NCBI RefSeq assembly: GCF_949987515.2
Contig: NC_082697.1
Coordinates: 19,351,730-19,415,729, forward strand
Direction: 5' to 3'
Length of the DNA: 64,000 nt
Origin: Delphinus delphis
Lineage: Eukaryota; Chordata; Mammalia; Artiodactyla; Delphinidae
Program-made: the position numbers and the translations under genes
In this document: in pieces, positions 12,264 to 24,288 of the stretch
Layout of the letters: each line of letters opens with the position of its first letter
Position numbering within the stretch: position 1 is the first letter of the stretch
The notes under the pieces: generated by a model
Databases searched by the model: none
What the model was told of the DNA's origin: nothing
What the model saw: the letters and a program-made list of their open reading frames with translations, nothing else

Positions 12264-12350
12264 GTAGGGGTTGACAAACTTTTTCCGTACAGGGCTAGAT
12301 CATAAATATTTTAGGCTTAGTACAGCTAAGCCTAGTACAGCTCATGATGT
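12264..12350 (-). mobile_element. Partial hAT-type DNA element
   Basis: Starts 'taggggttgacaaactttttccgtacagggctagatcataaatattttaggctt', the terminal portion of a non-autonomous hAT-Charlie-type element. The same terminus occurs in full at 52874-53055. It breaks off near 12325 in a short local duplication (AGTACAGCT twice). Confidence 0.65.
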
Positions 12351-12761
12351 GAAACCCTTTTGATATGCTGTGCATCCTCCATATTAAGCTTCAAAGTTTT
12401 AAACACGAAAACCCGGAACTAGCCAAGCCCTTTTTTCTATACACCAAGCCATGTACGTTGAATGGACAAAGTATTATGTGTGATTTGAGTGATTTCCAAG
12501 GGTGCCTTTGTCTGTGTGATTTAAACCACAGGTTAAAACCAACTTCAATTTCAAGGCAAAGCCACTCTATTAAATGACTGCTCTGCACCAGGCCCCCAAG
12601 CCATGAGCTGTGGGGGTTACAAATCTATCTTTCCCCAAAGTGCCCTCAAGTACCAACAATATGGCAGGAGTGAAAAAGCATTGTGTTTCCTGGATTCTTT
12701 AGGTTTCAAGAGGCGGAGAGTTGCTGCAGTTGCTTCACGTAATGTGGAGTTGACTCTAAGG

Positions 12762-12960
12762 CAGGGTTTCTCAGCTTTGGCACTACTGACACTGTGGACC
12801 AGATGGCTCTTTGTTCTGGGAGCCGTCCTGTGCATTGGAGGGTGTTTAGTGACATGACACTAGATGCCCACGGCACCCTCTCCACCCTAGACCCAAAGCT
12901 GTCTCCGGACACTGCCTATTGTCTCCTGGGAACAAAATCCCACCCGGTTGAGAACCACTT
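12762..12960 (-). mobile_element. MER20-like hAT element with candidate 8-bp duplication
   Basis: About 199 bp with inverted ends, CAGGGTTTCTCAGC at the left and GGTTGAGAACCACTT at the right. Flanks CTCTAAGG (12754-12761) and TTCTGAGG (12961-12968) agree at 6 of 8 positions, both differences being transitions, consistent with a decayed hAT target duplication. The family name is from memory of the consensus. Confidence 0.75.
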
Positions 12961-13599
12961 TTCTGAGGTTGCAAATGGGCCTGATGTGAACCAGGCATCT
13001 GAGCATGTAGCTGGACCTCAGGAACCCCAAGGAATAGTGAATGGCCAGACCTCAGCAAGGGCAGGGACCTTGATGGAATTAGGCCTCATGGCTCTTGCCC
13101 TGGAAGGCCTTTGTGGAAGCCGGTGTTGACGACCTCCATAGAAGAGGCTGTTGCTCTTGTTCCAGCTCTTTCTCTGGAATTTGCTCACCCCAGGGTACTC
13201 TCCCACCTCCTGGGTGGCCCCCTCACGTGCTGTCCTAGCACTTCTCTAATCATGGCTTCTACTCTCACAGTCTTTCACCTTGGCTTCCACTCCTGACTCC
13301 CTGTTGCTCATCCATTTTCAAATCTAAGTTTATAATAAGAAGAATCCTGTAGGTCTACTTCTTCCCATTTGGGATTTCTTGTGCCCAGTCTCTTGGAGGT
13401 CCTGAAACAGGCTTGGCTGTCCTTGGGGCAGGTGGACAGGGCTGGTCCCATCAGGCAGGATGGGTCAGAGTCCCGTGACACAGCTCCTTGGGGTTGCTCC
13501 ATGTTATGGGATCACGGACCTGGCGTGGTGAGCACATGCTGAATGTCCAGTGAAATCGACCATGGAGATATGGAAAACGGAACAAGTCACTGAAGGAGG

Positions 13600-13800
13600 G
13601 GCACTCTGGGGTGCTACATGCTCTACCAATACAATGTCCTTTAATCCTCCTAACAATCAGGTAGTGGCCATGCCCCACTGTACAGGTGAGGAATAAAGTT
13701 GAGGGGTTGAGTGAAGTGCCTAAATCCTCACACCTGGAGGAGGTAGATTTGAAATTCACGCTGTGCTCTTTGCTTCAGGACTCTTCCTGTGGGGTTAGAA
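13600..13800 (-). repeat. MIR SINE, antisense
   Basis: Reverse MIR pattern: 'tcctttaatcctcctaacaatcagg', 'cactgtacaggtgaggaataaagttgag', then 'ctcacacctggagg'. Confidence 0.75.
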
Positions 13801-13984
13801 TTCATACTTCCACTGCCTCCAGTAACCTAATCTCTGGACCAAATCGAATACATAAGTTAGCCTGTAACAGTCTCAGGGAGGGAGGAGGTCAAGCTAAGGA
13901 AAATTATTAAGGGATGGCTAAAAGAGAAGAGATATCGAATTATAAACAAACTTCTTTCCACTGAAATCTTAGTGTCCATCCAGA

Positions 13985-14285
13985 CCTCACTCCCTCTCCA
14001 CAATCAGAATTCCTTGAGGACTCATCTTTATACAGAAGTTATTATCTGTGTGTCCCTGGTACAGAATTTGTGCTACTCTATTATGTTTAGTAGAAATGCC
14101 CCTCACTGTGGTATCAGACAGTCAAAAATAAACTAGTGTGTTTTCTATGACCTTATAGCTAATATATGCAAAATACCTGGAACACTGTAGGTGAGCAGTA
14201 AATGATCTCTCTTTCTTTCTCTCTGACTAAGCTGTGCAGTTCTTAAGACTATATTTATCCATTTCTTAATCTCCAAAACTTGGCA
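13985..14285 (+). repeat. L2 3' end pieces, sense
   Basis: The block 'attccttgaggactcatctttatacag ... gtgtgtccctggtacagaatttg' follows the L2 3' end. A second similar ending, 'ctggaacactgtaggtgagcagtaaatg', occurs at about 14178-14206. Confidence 0.5.
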
Positions 14286-14289
14286 CAGT

Positions 14290-14555
14290 GTAAGGAGTAA
14301 CGATAGCTAACATTAAATGAACACTTACCACATGCTGTGCACTGGTCTAAGAGCCTGACGTGTATTGACTTCCTGAGTCTTTTTAACAACATTATACTAG
14401 ATACTCTTTTGACTTTAATTTACAGGTGAGAAAACTGAGGGGCAAAGAGCTCCAACATCATAGATTTAGGAGATGGCAGGGCCAGGATTTGAACTTGGCC
14501 CAAATGGTTCCAAATCCAGTCTTATCAGCCTGTCTACTGTGCAGTTTCACAGCAG
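14290..14555 (-). repeat. MIR SINE, antisense, near full length
   Basis: Reverse MIR from 'taacattaaatgaacacttaccacatgctgtgcactggtctaag' through 'acaggtgagaaaactgaggggcaaagag' to 'ggcagggccaggatttgaacttgg'. Most of the consensus length is present. Confidence 0.88.
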
Positions 14556-14559
14556 AAAG

Positions 14560-15120
14560 CCTCGTGGGTTGGCAAAGAGCCTATGCCCCTGCTGTCTTTC
14601 GAAATATTTATTCCCAGTAACCCTAGTTCTTTCTCCTCCGCCTTCTTTTAGAGATCGAGCCTGTTGCTGTTTGCCTGTGCGGCCGAGCCACGCACCCCTA
14701 TCCATCACGCCTCTCTGGTTTGGAGGGGCCGCTGGGGCATGGCGCACTGAGCTGGGCAAGCAGCTCTCCTGCAGCTTTGGGAGCAGCAACATCAATCACA
14801 GCCCTCCTTCTCCATCTGGGCACTTGACATAAAGCCACCGAAACTCAGCCTTGGAGAAGCGACAACCGTAGGTTCCTGGGAGTTGGGGTGGCTTCTGCCC
14901 ACGGGCCAGGGAGCCAGAGGGCCAGGGGGCGAGGGCTGGAAGACAGGTGGCTGTGCTGGGGGAAGAGAACCTTGAGTGCTAAGCAACCATCTCAGCCAGA
15001 GGAACACTTTGATGTTATACTATTGTGTGCTTGAATTCTGCTCTGTAGAATCAGGATTTTCTGCAGCCCTTCTTTATAGATCACTGCATTCAGCATAAAC
15101 CCACCTCCTGGATCACAACA
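14560..15120. other. Moderately GC-rich unclassified sequence
   Basis: The stretch 14640-14950 is richer in GC and in CpG (roughly a dozen CpG in 300 bases by eye) than its neighbours. This is below what I would call a CpG island. No exon is recognised; an overlapping open frame of 119 codons at 14473-14832 has no familiar domain. Confidence 0.35.
14919..14931 (+). promoter_or_regulatory. Candidate CTCF-like core motif
   Basis: The core GGCCAGGGGGCGA agrees with the CTCF core CACCAGGGGGCGC at 10 of 13 positions, including the AGGGGGCG block. Matches of this quality occur by chance; binding is not shown. Confidence 0.25.
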
Positions 15121-15129
15121 CCCTCAAGC

Positions 15130-15535
15130 TGTGGGTCAGACTCCTTCTCTATTCTCTCCCTGGCCACTCCTGAGCTTTACTCCCGCCCTGCTGGACGGTT
15201 GTCCCTGTGCCCCACAAGATAACTTCCTGTCAAATGCTCCCCACCCCCTCCCTCTATTCACATGGGTGACTCTTGATAACCATCAGGTATCAACTGGAAA
15301 GTCACTTTTTTCCAGAAAGCCTTGTCTGGCTATGTCTTCAAGAGCCTTTGAATCTCCCCAATGGTGGAACAAATTGCACTAGAATGAACTATCCATTTGT
15401 GGGACTGTAAACCCCACAAGACTCTAAGTGAGGGCAGGGACTGTGTGTATGTTATTCATCATTGCAGCCTCAGGATCTGGCCAAGTTCATGGCCATAGGT
15501 GAGGCACAATTACTCCTTTTCGGGTACATGAACAA
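15130..15535 (+). repeat. L2 3' region, sense
   Basis: Carries 'tttttccagaaagccttgtctggct' and then 'actgtaaaccccacaagactctaagtgagggcagggactgtgtgtatg', the standard order near the L2 3' end. Confidence 0.8.
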
Positions 15536-15599
15536 TGGATGGTCCTTAGAATAACAGACAGTAACTTTTACTTGACCATCTGAGACGGCGGCCACATGG

Positions 15600-16200
15600 C
15601 ATCCAGGGTGACGTCTTTGGAAGGTATAAGTGGAGCCATGTCATACCCCTATTCAGACCTTGTAATGGTTTTTATAAGCTCCTTAGCATGGCCTATGACT
15701 GGTCCCCTGCTGACCCCTCTGTCCTCATTCTCTACCACTATCCCCAATTCACTACACTTGAGCCACGCTGGTCCTCTTTCTATTGCTCAAACACCAAACC
15801 TCTTTTCTGCATCTTGGCTTCTCTGATGAATCAACAGAGATGATTGCTCTTCCATATGATCTTGGCATTGCTACGTCCTTTAGCAGGAATATTATCTCCA
15901 CCACGAAGCCTCCCCTTATCATCCCTTCTCATTTGGTTCTGCCCTGCCCTCTGCTATCCTGCGCACTTTCTATCACATGACCTTGTTTTATTTTCTTTTC
16001 AGAAATTATAATCTGAAATAAACTCATTTATGCATTCTCTCCCTCTCTTTCTTTTTCTCTGTCATACCTTCTTTTACTTGGATGTCAGCTTCCTGCAGGC
16101 AGAGCCTGTTATGCGTTATTTTCTGCATAGGTTCGGGGCTTAGAACAATGTCTGGCACACAGTATATGCTCAATAAATATTTACTCGTTTAGTGTACCAC
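15600..16200 (+). repeat. L2, sense, about 600 bp
   Basis: Follows the L2 order from 'gaccttgtaatggtttttataagctccttagcatggcctatgact' through 'gagccacgctggtcctctttct' to the 3' end 'aatgtctggcacacagtatatgctcaataaatatttactc'. One of the longest L2 copies here. It directly follows another L2 in the same orientation, so these are two insertions rather than one. Confidence 0.85.
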
Positions 16201-17104
16201 CATGATCAATGTATTTGTTTGTTGTTCTAATTATGAGATTTGAATGGACTTGTTCTTGCTGTCTTACCACATCTTTATGATTCAAGGAGCTTATTGGAAG
16301 TACGGTACTACATAGGGAAAAGCACTTAGCAAAATGCTTGCTACATTGTTTGTGCTTAGTCTCTCTTCCAGGTCCCTTACTGTTCTAACCCTGGAAAGAA
16401 CCACAAATCAAGTAGGGATTGAACCTAGATCCCAGGGTCCCGACTGCAAAGTGTTAACCACCTATCATAGTGTCTGGCACATGGAAGGGTCTCAGTAAAT
16501 GCTATGATTGTGATTGTTATTATTGTTGTCATTATTACACCGTGCTGCTAAGTAATGTCTGCCTTCCCCAGCCTGTACCCCTAAGGTAGGGATGGTGGCT
16601 TGTCCCGATAAATAACATGATGGCATGTGGAATGCTCAACAAAAATGAAAAGAAGCCGAGAAGGTAGGAAGCAAAGGCACAGTGTGATACACTTGGGGTA
16701 CCGTGCAATTCAGGGACTCAACTGAAACAATGTGCAGATGTCACAGAGTCTTCTCATAGAAGGTTGGAAAGTCATGTACAAACTTTTCTCCCATTTTTAA
16801 ACTGAGATTTAAAAAAAATTTATTTAATATTTCTATGCAGTCCCTCAAGATCTACTCCTTAGTTATAGGCTGTTTACTTTGTGTCCACTACTTAAGAAGG
16901 CCCAAATATGCAGCTTGCATGTCTCATCCCAGCAGAAGGTTCTGACCTGTCATTCTTTTTAAGGGCCAGACCTCATACAGGTGAAGTGTGAGGCTCCACA
17001 GCAGACACCATGCTGCATTCCAGAGCTTCTCAGAGCAGAGCCAGTGCCAGCAAATCTTGGCTGGATCCCTGTGCAAATACATCACTTCTGCCTTCTAGGA
17101 AGCC

Positions 17105-17235
17105 CTTCCCTATACTAATGCCTCATTAGCAAACTGAGTCCCCGCTATTCACCAAGGACCACGCTAGGCACTGTCTCTGATATTAGTCCATTTACATTTT
17201 GGCATCTACTCTATGGTATAACTGTCATTCATCCC
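17105..17235 (-). repeat. MIR SINE, antisense, partial
   Basis: Signals 'gtccccgctattcaccaaggaccacgctaggcactgtctctgat' and 'catcccattatactgtggat' fit the reverse MIR start. Confidence 0.6.
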
Positions 17236-17329
17236 ATTATACTGTGGATAAATAAAATTTAATTATATGATGTATTGGAGTTTCTACTCTGTCCCAGGCA
17301 TCATGGGAAACATCCACTTGCGTTGGGAC

Positions 17330-17480
17330 TAAAATATAATAATTCAGTAGGAACCAATGACGACCTTCCCTAAGTCAGGCATCTTTCTAGGTCTGGGGAT
17401 AAATAGGTTCAGATAAACTCTTGGTCTTTAAGGGGCCTGGGCTCAGAGGGAATCACAGCCTGTGGAGGAGGGAACAGGCT
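17330..17480 (-). repeat. L2 3' end, antisense
   Basis: 'aggcatctttctaggtctggggataaataggttcagataaactcttggtctttaagggg' follows the reverse L2 tail. Confidence 0.55.
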
Positions 17481-17715
17481 GCAGAGAATATGTAAATAAG
17501 ATGGCGACTCCATGATGGCACATTTAAAAACATATATTGATATGTTCATTAATCCAAATTGGGGTTCATGTTAGTTTAAACAAGAATCTCCCCAAATCAT
17601 TTTTAAAAAATGTTATCCTAGTGGTGACTTCTAAAATTCCCCTGGAAGAACACATGTTCTGAGGCACCTTGCACAGTAGCTGACTCATAATTCATATTTA
17701 ATAAATGCTGGTTCC

Positions 17716-17733
17716 CACCCCACCCCCCCCCCG
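17716..17733. repeat. C-rich low-complexity run
   Basis: A run of nearly pure C directly after a MIR/L2-like tail ('cataattcatatttaataaatgctgg'). Confidence 0.7.
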
Positions 17734-17734
17734 T

Positions 17735-18620
17735 TCTGGATGAAGATGATGATGCTGATTCTACCCATGCCCTGTGGAATTCAGGCCTCTCTGGGCCTTC
17801 CAGACCGCATCACGGCTTTGGTTGATCTGTGGGAAGTAGGAGGAAGAATGAGTGTGGGACAGAACCAACTTCTTCCCGAGAGCCTTTGAAATCAAAGGAT
17901 CATGCGATTTTACTTTGGTAGTTTTACCCTCTACTGAATTTGATCTCTTCCAGGCTGATGCTTTCCAAAAACAGCAAACATGCCCCATTTTTAAGGAAGT
18001 GCTTATGTAGTCTTCCCTCACTAATGACTTTCTCAGATGGGTGAAGCCATAACCCGTGGGCACAAAAGGTAAAGAAAACTAAACAATGAGTGGGACCTAT
18101 ACCTTGTTCCTGTACTTTTGAATGTTTTGATTTCCACCTTGGCAACCGTTGGGGAAATCCTATCCTTGCATTAGAAACCGTGCTCATGGTGAATTTAGAG
18201 GAGGAAAATATTTAAACTGAAGTTAAGGTAAGTAAAATCTTAGCAGTTAGTTTCTTTTCTTTTTGGAGGGGGGCCCTAGGGAAGGGGTTTGTGAGGATGA
18301 GTTTCATCCTGAGTGATGGAGACAGTATTTGCCCAGCTTCTGACTTTCATGCCTTCCTTAAAAGACTGAATCAAAAGAACCAACCCGAGTGACCTTTGAA
18401 ACAATGAGAATCCAGAAGACCACTGCATTTTGCATTTGGGAAAAAATTAAAATGCAAAAAATGAAATTAATTAAGAACTACAAAGTTTACTAATGATTCT
18501 CCAATAAGTTTTTAGGTGAAATTTATTTCAATTCAATGCCAGTGATTTAAATTGTAGCTAAATTTCCTCACATAATAAGAAGCCATTTAGACTCCTTCCA
18601 CAGCCCCACAGGTTTGGTTA
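17735..18620. other. Unclassified sequence
   Basis: No supported gene or repeat. Overlapping minus-strand frames of 87 and 100 codons at 17761-18187 have no recognisable domain. Confidence 0.35.
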
Positions 18621-18623
18621 CAC

Positions 18624-18856
18624 CCGGATTTCTCAGTCTTTGCGCTAGTGACATTTGGGGTCAGATCATTCTTGGTGGTGAGGGGATATCTTGTGCATTT
18701 TAGGATGTCTAGCAGCATCCCTGATTTCTACCCACTAGATGCCGATGGAAACTGCCCTCACCCTAGTTGTGACAACCAAAAATGTCTCCAGACTTTGCCA
18801 AATGTCCATCAGGTGGTGGGGGGGGGAGTAAAATTAACCCAGATTCAGAACCACTA
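18624..18856 (-). mobile_element. MER20-like hAT element, second copy
   Basis: Same element type and orientation as the copy at 12762-12960, with blocks 'ctagtgacatttggggtcagatcattctt', 'ctgatttctacccactagatgcc' and 'acaaccaaaaatgtctccagactttgccaaatg'. Its flanks do not show a convincing duplication. Confidence 0.8.
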
Positions 18857-19269
18857 ACATTTGATTTATCATCATTCAAAATGTTCAAGCCAAATATTTT
18901 CCCATTTTCCTGAGAGACAGAATAAAAAGCCATTACTTCATTTACTACAAAGCCTATTACATGTGAACCAACTGCCTGCTATTAAAATCCAATTTATTGT
19001 AGTCTTTACCAAGTGGTTCCTAAATAAATGTGTTATTCACTGAGGAGGAACACGTTTTAAAAATGCAGCTACTAACTGAAGGAACAGTTAGACATCTACA
19101 ATGAACAATCGTTTCCTACTGATAATAATCTTTTTGTGTTATATACCCATTGATTATTAGAAGTTGGTATATTGAGATTTGAAAAGTAGAGCCTACCTCA
19201 TGCCAAAGATGATGTGGTGGATTTGGTCTTGCCTCAGACCTCTCCCTGCCCCTCGTGTTCATGGATCAC

Positions 19270-19495
19270 CAATAACAGCTGCTAATACTAGGGGACAATT
19301 TATTCTGTGCCAGGCACTGTGCTCAGAGCTTTAATAGCATCATCTCATGGAATCCTCCACTCAACCCTATAAGGTGACTATTATTAACCCCATTTCACAA
19401 GGATAGATGTATGTCTCAAAAGGTCATTTAGGCAGTAAGTGGGTGAATAGAGATTCAAAGCCAGATCTGGATCTTACCCACTCTTAATTAGTATA
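19270..19495 (-). repeat. MIR SINE, antisense
   Basis: Well-preserved reverse MIR: 'tgtgccaggcactgtgctcagagcttt', 'aaccctataaggtgactattattaaccccatttcac', 'ttaggcagtaagtgggtg'. Confidence 0.88.
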
Positions 19496-19499
19496 TGTC

Positions 19500-20900
19500 A
19501 CAGCCACTTTTGTAATACATGTTAGCTGTCTTCCCACACTAGTAGATTCAGTTTTACTGTATATGTTTAATGCAGATGTTGAAAATTCCATCCGCATGCT
19601 CTTAAAAAATGGCCATGAACTGAGTTCTGAGAAAAATGATCTGGGTATCAGGAGTATTTTCTCTCTTGGTTCTGTCTGGGAGCAAAACTGTGAGCTTGTT
19701 CCACAGTGATGCCTTTGTTGTCAGACCAAACAATGACACCTATTAATCACATGAAGAGCAGGACCAAAAAACAAAGTTCTTTTTCCTGTGAACTGAGTCT
19801 TAAGGGTTTCATGGCTTGTATCTCTGGGCTGCCGGGCTTTAGGCCTTAGCTTAACAGGGCTGAGCCTCTCCTCTGGGGCTTCCACAGTTTACAGAAGTGC
19901 TGGGAAATGGCTGGGTATCTTGCATCTTTAATCACTGGAACCAAAGCAAAGAGGGAGGAGCCGAAGAAAGAAGCAGTGGGCGTAAGAGTGAGACCGACTT
20001 CGATGGATGGGGTCCTAGGAGGCAGAACTGCAGACTGTACCCTCAGACAGTCTCTGTGGTCATGCAGGCTTGGGCTTTATCACTTGGCTGAGCTGTGCTG
20101 CAGAGGCTGGCCTGGTCTTTACCAGAAGGAGCCCTGCAGATTAACCTCCTGGCTTCTTAATCAGGGTTGCATTAGTACAGCATTTATCGCCTCTGAGGAT
20201 GGGCCAGGGTCAGGCTGTCAGGGAACTGTGAAAGAAAACATGGTGCAGGAGGTGGAGAGCTACTTCTCTTCTGGCCTGAAAAGCATCACGATTCTTTCGT
20301 TCCTGTAAATAAGAACAATAATAAACAAATAAACTCCTGGATCCTTCTAACATCTGCAGTTGCTGTCCCATTGGGACTGTGTGGGTGGAGAATTATTCCA
20401 CCCATTGAAATGAGGCGGGGTCATTAGGAGGTTGACAGAGTTCAGGAGTCTTTCTTATGGCCTTTGAGATGGACCAGAAGCTCCCAATGTTCCCTTTCTT
20501 CTTATTAAATGGAGTTGTGACCGTAATGCATCCTTCTGAGCTCCTTTCTTCTTCTTTCTCTCTAACAACCTGAATTTGACACACTTCCCTTCCCCTTTAA
20601 CCCTCACAAGCTAAAAATAATATCCTCTTGGAACCAGCCAAAAAGTGTCAGTTGGAGGAGTTTAATTAGCAAGAGTGGGCAGGAGACAGTTCTTGCCTTC
20701 CCCATTTGCTGCATTCTCTCCAGGGAGCCGGAACCAGCGAAACTGGAAAAATCCAGGTTCATGCGTGCACCAGACACAGAGGTTTCTTCCTCGCAGGGAG
20801 AGTCTGCCTCACAACCAAGCTGTTTCATCTCTGTAATAGGAGGTAGGGACACTGACGAGGGAAGTACTGGGGCTTCTATGTGTTGGCACATAGGATTTTA
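19500..20900. other. Unclassified sequence
   Basis: No supported element. The longest open frame (133 codons, plus strand, 19907-20308) has no recognised motif and overlaps another frame; treated as chance. Confidence 0.35.
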
Positions 20901-20904
20901 AAGC

Positions 20905-21150
20905 AATGGGCTCTTAGACTAGATTTTTGGGTTTTGCATCCTGCCTCCCCATTTATTGGCTCTGTGACTTTGGGTAAACAACCTGAACTTCCTATGCCTT
21001 GGCTTCATCATCTGTGAAATGGGGATAATCATAGTAACCACCCATTAAGTTGGTCATGAGAATAAATGAGTCCAGTGGAGTGCTCAGAACACTACCTGGC
21101 ACAGAGTGAGTGCCAAGTAGAGTGTTTGTAGCTAATATTATTAGTCGCTC
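20905..21150 (+). repeat. MIR SINE, sense, near full length
   Basis: Clear order: 'ttggctctgtgactttgggtaaacaacctg', 'catcatctgtgaaatggggataatcatagtaaccaccc', 'acactacctggcacagagtgagtgcc'. Confidence 0.9.
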
Positions 21151-22540
21151 GCCCTTTTTTGATTTTGGTGAAAAAAGCCTAGACCCATCCAGCTGACAAA
21201 ATTTTGGCTGCTTCATCTTTTTATTGCTACCAATAAGAAGAGAAAAATTTAAATTGAATAATATTGAGATTAACGCCGAAGACAGAATTTTAACTAATTT
21301 GCATGGGTCTTGATTCATTTTTTTTTCATGGAATTCAGTGTATCCACAGAACTTTGACTTCTTGGACGTGGAAGGCTCTTAGAAATCCAGTCTCCCTCTC
21401 AAGATGTTCCTCGACACAGCAGCATCTCTGGCAAGAGGGGCTGGATGATCATGAAATACTCATGATGATAACATTGAGACCTTGCAGAGTACACTACAAT
21501 TTATAATTTTTTCTTAAAATCAAGCAATGTCCCAGTTCTGACCTTTAGTACCTCTTCAAGAGGTGTGTTAGGACCACACTGGCTGTGGGAAGAGACTCTC
21601 TTGTCTATAGTTGTTGGCAGAGGTGGGGTTACAGGAACAGATTGGATATAGGGCTGGGCTCCTGAGGGTCACAGGGGACAATTCCAATCACTATGGCCAT
21701 TGCAGGGTAATGAACACCAATCAGGTCTAGCTTTGGTGTTCAGAGTGCCCAACCAAATCATGAGGGACAAAGTCTGAGCAGACTCTAGGTTCATAGCTGT
21801 ATGGTGCTGGTATCGAGTTCCAGGGAAGGCTATCTAGATCAAAGTGAGAACAAAGACAACAACTGGGTGTGGAATGAGGGCCAAGCTTTAGGCTACTAGG
21901 AGATTGCTTGTAAGAGCCAGATAGGAGGCAGACTCCTGTTCAAAAAGAATGAGCTCAATGCAATGCTCCAGTCTCAGTTGGTTGGGGATGCTGAGATATT
22001 TCATGTGAGCGTATTTGTGATGCAGTTTAGGGATAATCTGTGGTCCCTCAGGCACAGGGGCAGCTTGGGCCCCACTTGAGAAATATCAGCCCAGGTCTGA
22101 GCAGTAACTGCATCTCAAATTCCCTAGTGGGTAGAGAATTTACCCACAAGGCTTGTCGTCATGGAACCGCAGTCTTGTCAATATCACCATGCCCTCCCAA
22201 ATCGGTAAAGTAGTAACTGTTGGCTCCGTTGTGCACACTTAGGGAAATGATCCCTGTACATAGAACTAGGAGAGGGAGCTGGGATTTGAAACTCTAGTTC
22301 CAAAATCCTATATCTACCCCCCTCCCCTCTGATCATCATATGGCCCATGACAGGGACTTCAACCCATCTTTTGGAAAACTCAATCTTTAGCAAGTCTAGC
22401 CTTAATATAAACCTAGACCTCTTTTCATGTAACTTCTTTGTTAGTTTATTTATTTTTTCCTGGAGATAAACATTGTCCACTTATATGTGACATATTTTGT
22501 ATCTTTTTCTTCCCCCTTAAACTTTTTCCTTCCTCCCTTC
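21150..22540. other. Unclassified sequence
   Basis: No gene or repeat family supported. The stretch 21560-22120 has the even base composition of a decayed repeat but no signature I can name. Confidence 0.3.
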
Positions 22541-23010
22541 ACCCCAAAAGTTGGGGCTTAAAACAACACCATTTCTTATTGCTCTTGAGTATAAGGATTA
22601 TCTGAACATCCCTGATTCTGTGGGCCAGACTCGACTGACATTGGTTGGGTCTTATTTTTGTGTCTGAGGTCAGCCAGCAGGTTGGCAGGGCGCTGGCTGG
22701 TCTTAGATGGCCTTGACTGGGATGGACAGGATGTTGGGACTTTCTCCGTGGTCTCTCATCCTCCATTAAGCTAGCCTTGGCTTGTTCCCACTGCAGTCAC
22801 AGAAGTCCAAAAGAGAAAGCAGAAGTCCATAGGATCTTTTGAAGATAGGTGCAGAAATGGTACATCATTTCCTCTGCTGCATTCTATTTAGCAAAGGAAA
22901 TCACAAAGCCAGCCTGGATTCAAGGGTTTTGGAAATGGACTCTGCTTCTTAAAGGAAATAGTCGCAAGATCATATTGCAAGGAACATGGATATAGGAAGG
23001 AGAATAATTT
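22540..23010. repeat. Old interspersed repeat, class unresolved
   Basis: The sequence of blocks 'gtgggccagactcgactgacattggttgg', 'tttcctctgctgcattctatttagcaaaggaaatcacaaagccagcctggattcaagg' recurs in many mammalian genomes as I remember it, but I cannot assign LTR versus DNA class. Confidence 0.4.
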
Positions 23011-23104
23011 CAACCATTAGAAAAATAATCTACAATCCCTTCCTTCTTCTCTGTTAATAATTCATTAATTAGTCTAATAAAGTAAAAACACTGAGTTACA
23101 CACC

Positions 23105-23620
23105 AAGGAATCAATGCTAGAAAAGAAAATACATAGTTCTAGCCCTCTTGCACTTTACATTTTAGTGGGGAAGAGAAAGATTAATAAAATTATCTCACTA
23201 GCACATATGAATTTACAGGTATACCTAGTGCTACCCAGGAGAGGTATAGAGTGTCATGAGAGATTAAACAATGGAAGTTGATCTAGTCTCAAGAGGTAGG
23301 GAGCACAGAGGAGGATTTTTCCCAAAAAGTGATGATTGAGGTGAGATATGAAAGCTAGGCAAAGCTCAGGGTAAGTGAACAGCATGAGTGAACACCTGGG
23401 GTCAAGTTCTAGACAGGAAGGTAGTCCAGTGTGGCTAAAGTCAGGAAGGAAGGGAAAGAGAATATGATCCTTGATGATGCTGGAGAGGTCAGCTGTGGAC
23501 AGACCTTGTAGGCCATGATGAGAGATTTACTCATTATGATAAAAACAATGGAAAATCACTGAATTGTTTTGAGCAGTGTAGATGGGTAGAAATGGGGTGA
23601 CATGATCATTAAATATTATG
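23105..23620 (-). repeat. L2, antisense, about 500 bp
   Basis: Antisense L2 order: 'agccctcttgcactttacattttagtggggaagag', 'gatttttcccaaaaagtgatgattgaggtgagatatgaaag', 'gaccttgtaggccatgatgagag', 'gggtgacatgatcatt'. Confidence 0.7.
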
Positions 23621-23879
23621 TCGCTAAAGCTAGAGCAGAAGGAGATGGAAAGGGAACTTATCTGAGATTGAACAGTTGCTGGAGAAGACAGATATATTTG
23701 CCAGTTTACAAAATGTTTTGGAGACTTGGAAGATGGATTGAAGGTTGTATATTACAGGAATGTGAATCAGCCACTAAGAAGGGCTCTGGACATCTTTCCC
23801 AACCCAACATCATCATTCTGTACTAAAAATACATTACTGCATTTATTTTGCTAATATTTTATTTAAAAATCTGGAGTCT

Positions 23880-24125
23880 GTGGTTAAGAGCAGAGGATCT
23901 GATACTAGACTGTCTAGATTCACTTTGGAACTACAGAATGACCTATCTGTGTAACCCTGGGTAAGTTAGTCACCATTTTTCTGCCAAAGTTTCCTCATCT
24001 GTAACATGGGAACAATCATATTCCTTATCTCATGGATTTGTTACGAGGAGAGTTTATACATGAAAACCACTTTTAAAAGGCCCATAATAACTTGAAGCCA
24101 TTATTGTTATCAGTATTATTTTTAT
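23880..24125 (+). repeat. MIR SINE, sense, near full length
   Basis: Begins with the rarely kept 5' part 'gtggttaagagcagaggatctg', then 'gtgtaaccctgggtaagttag', 'cctcatctgtaacatgggaacaat' and a decayed 3' end. Confidence 0.88.
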
Positions 24126-24288
24126 TATTTCTTATGTTTCTTTTGTCCATTTTTTGGTTTTGAAGTTATCTGTCTTATAAAAGGATTTTAAAGAGTGTTT
24201 CCTCAGTTTTTTGAAAAATGTGATCTTCTGTGACTGGGACAGTTATATAATATATGGATTAGCTATTCTTTAAAGGATAGTCATCTCT

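Noticed and set aside
19907..20308. 133-codon plus-strand frame
   Set aside because: No domain recognised and a second frame overlaps it; length is within chance expectation for 64 kb.
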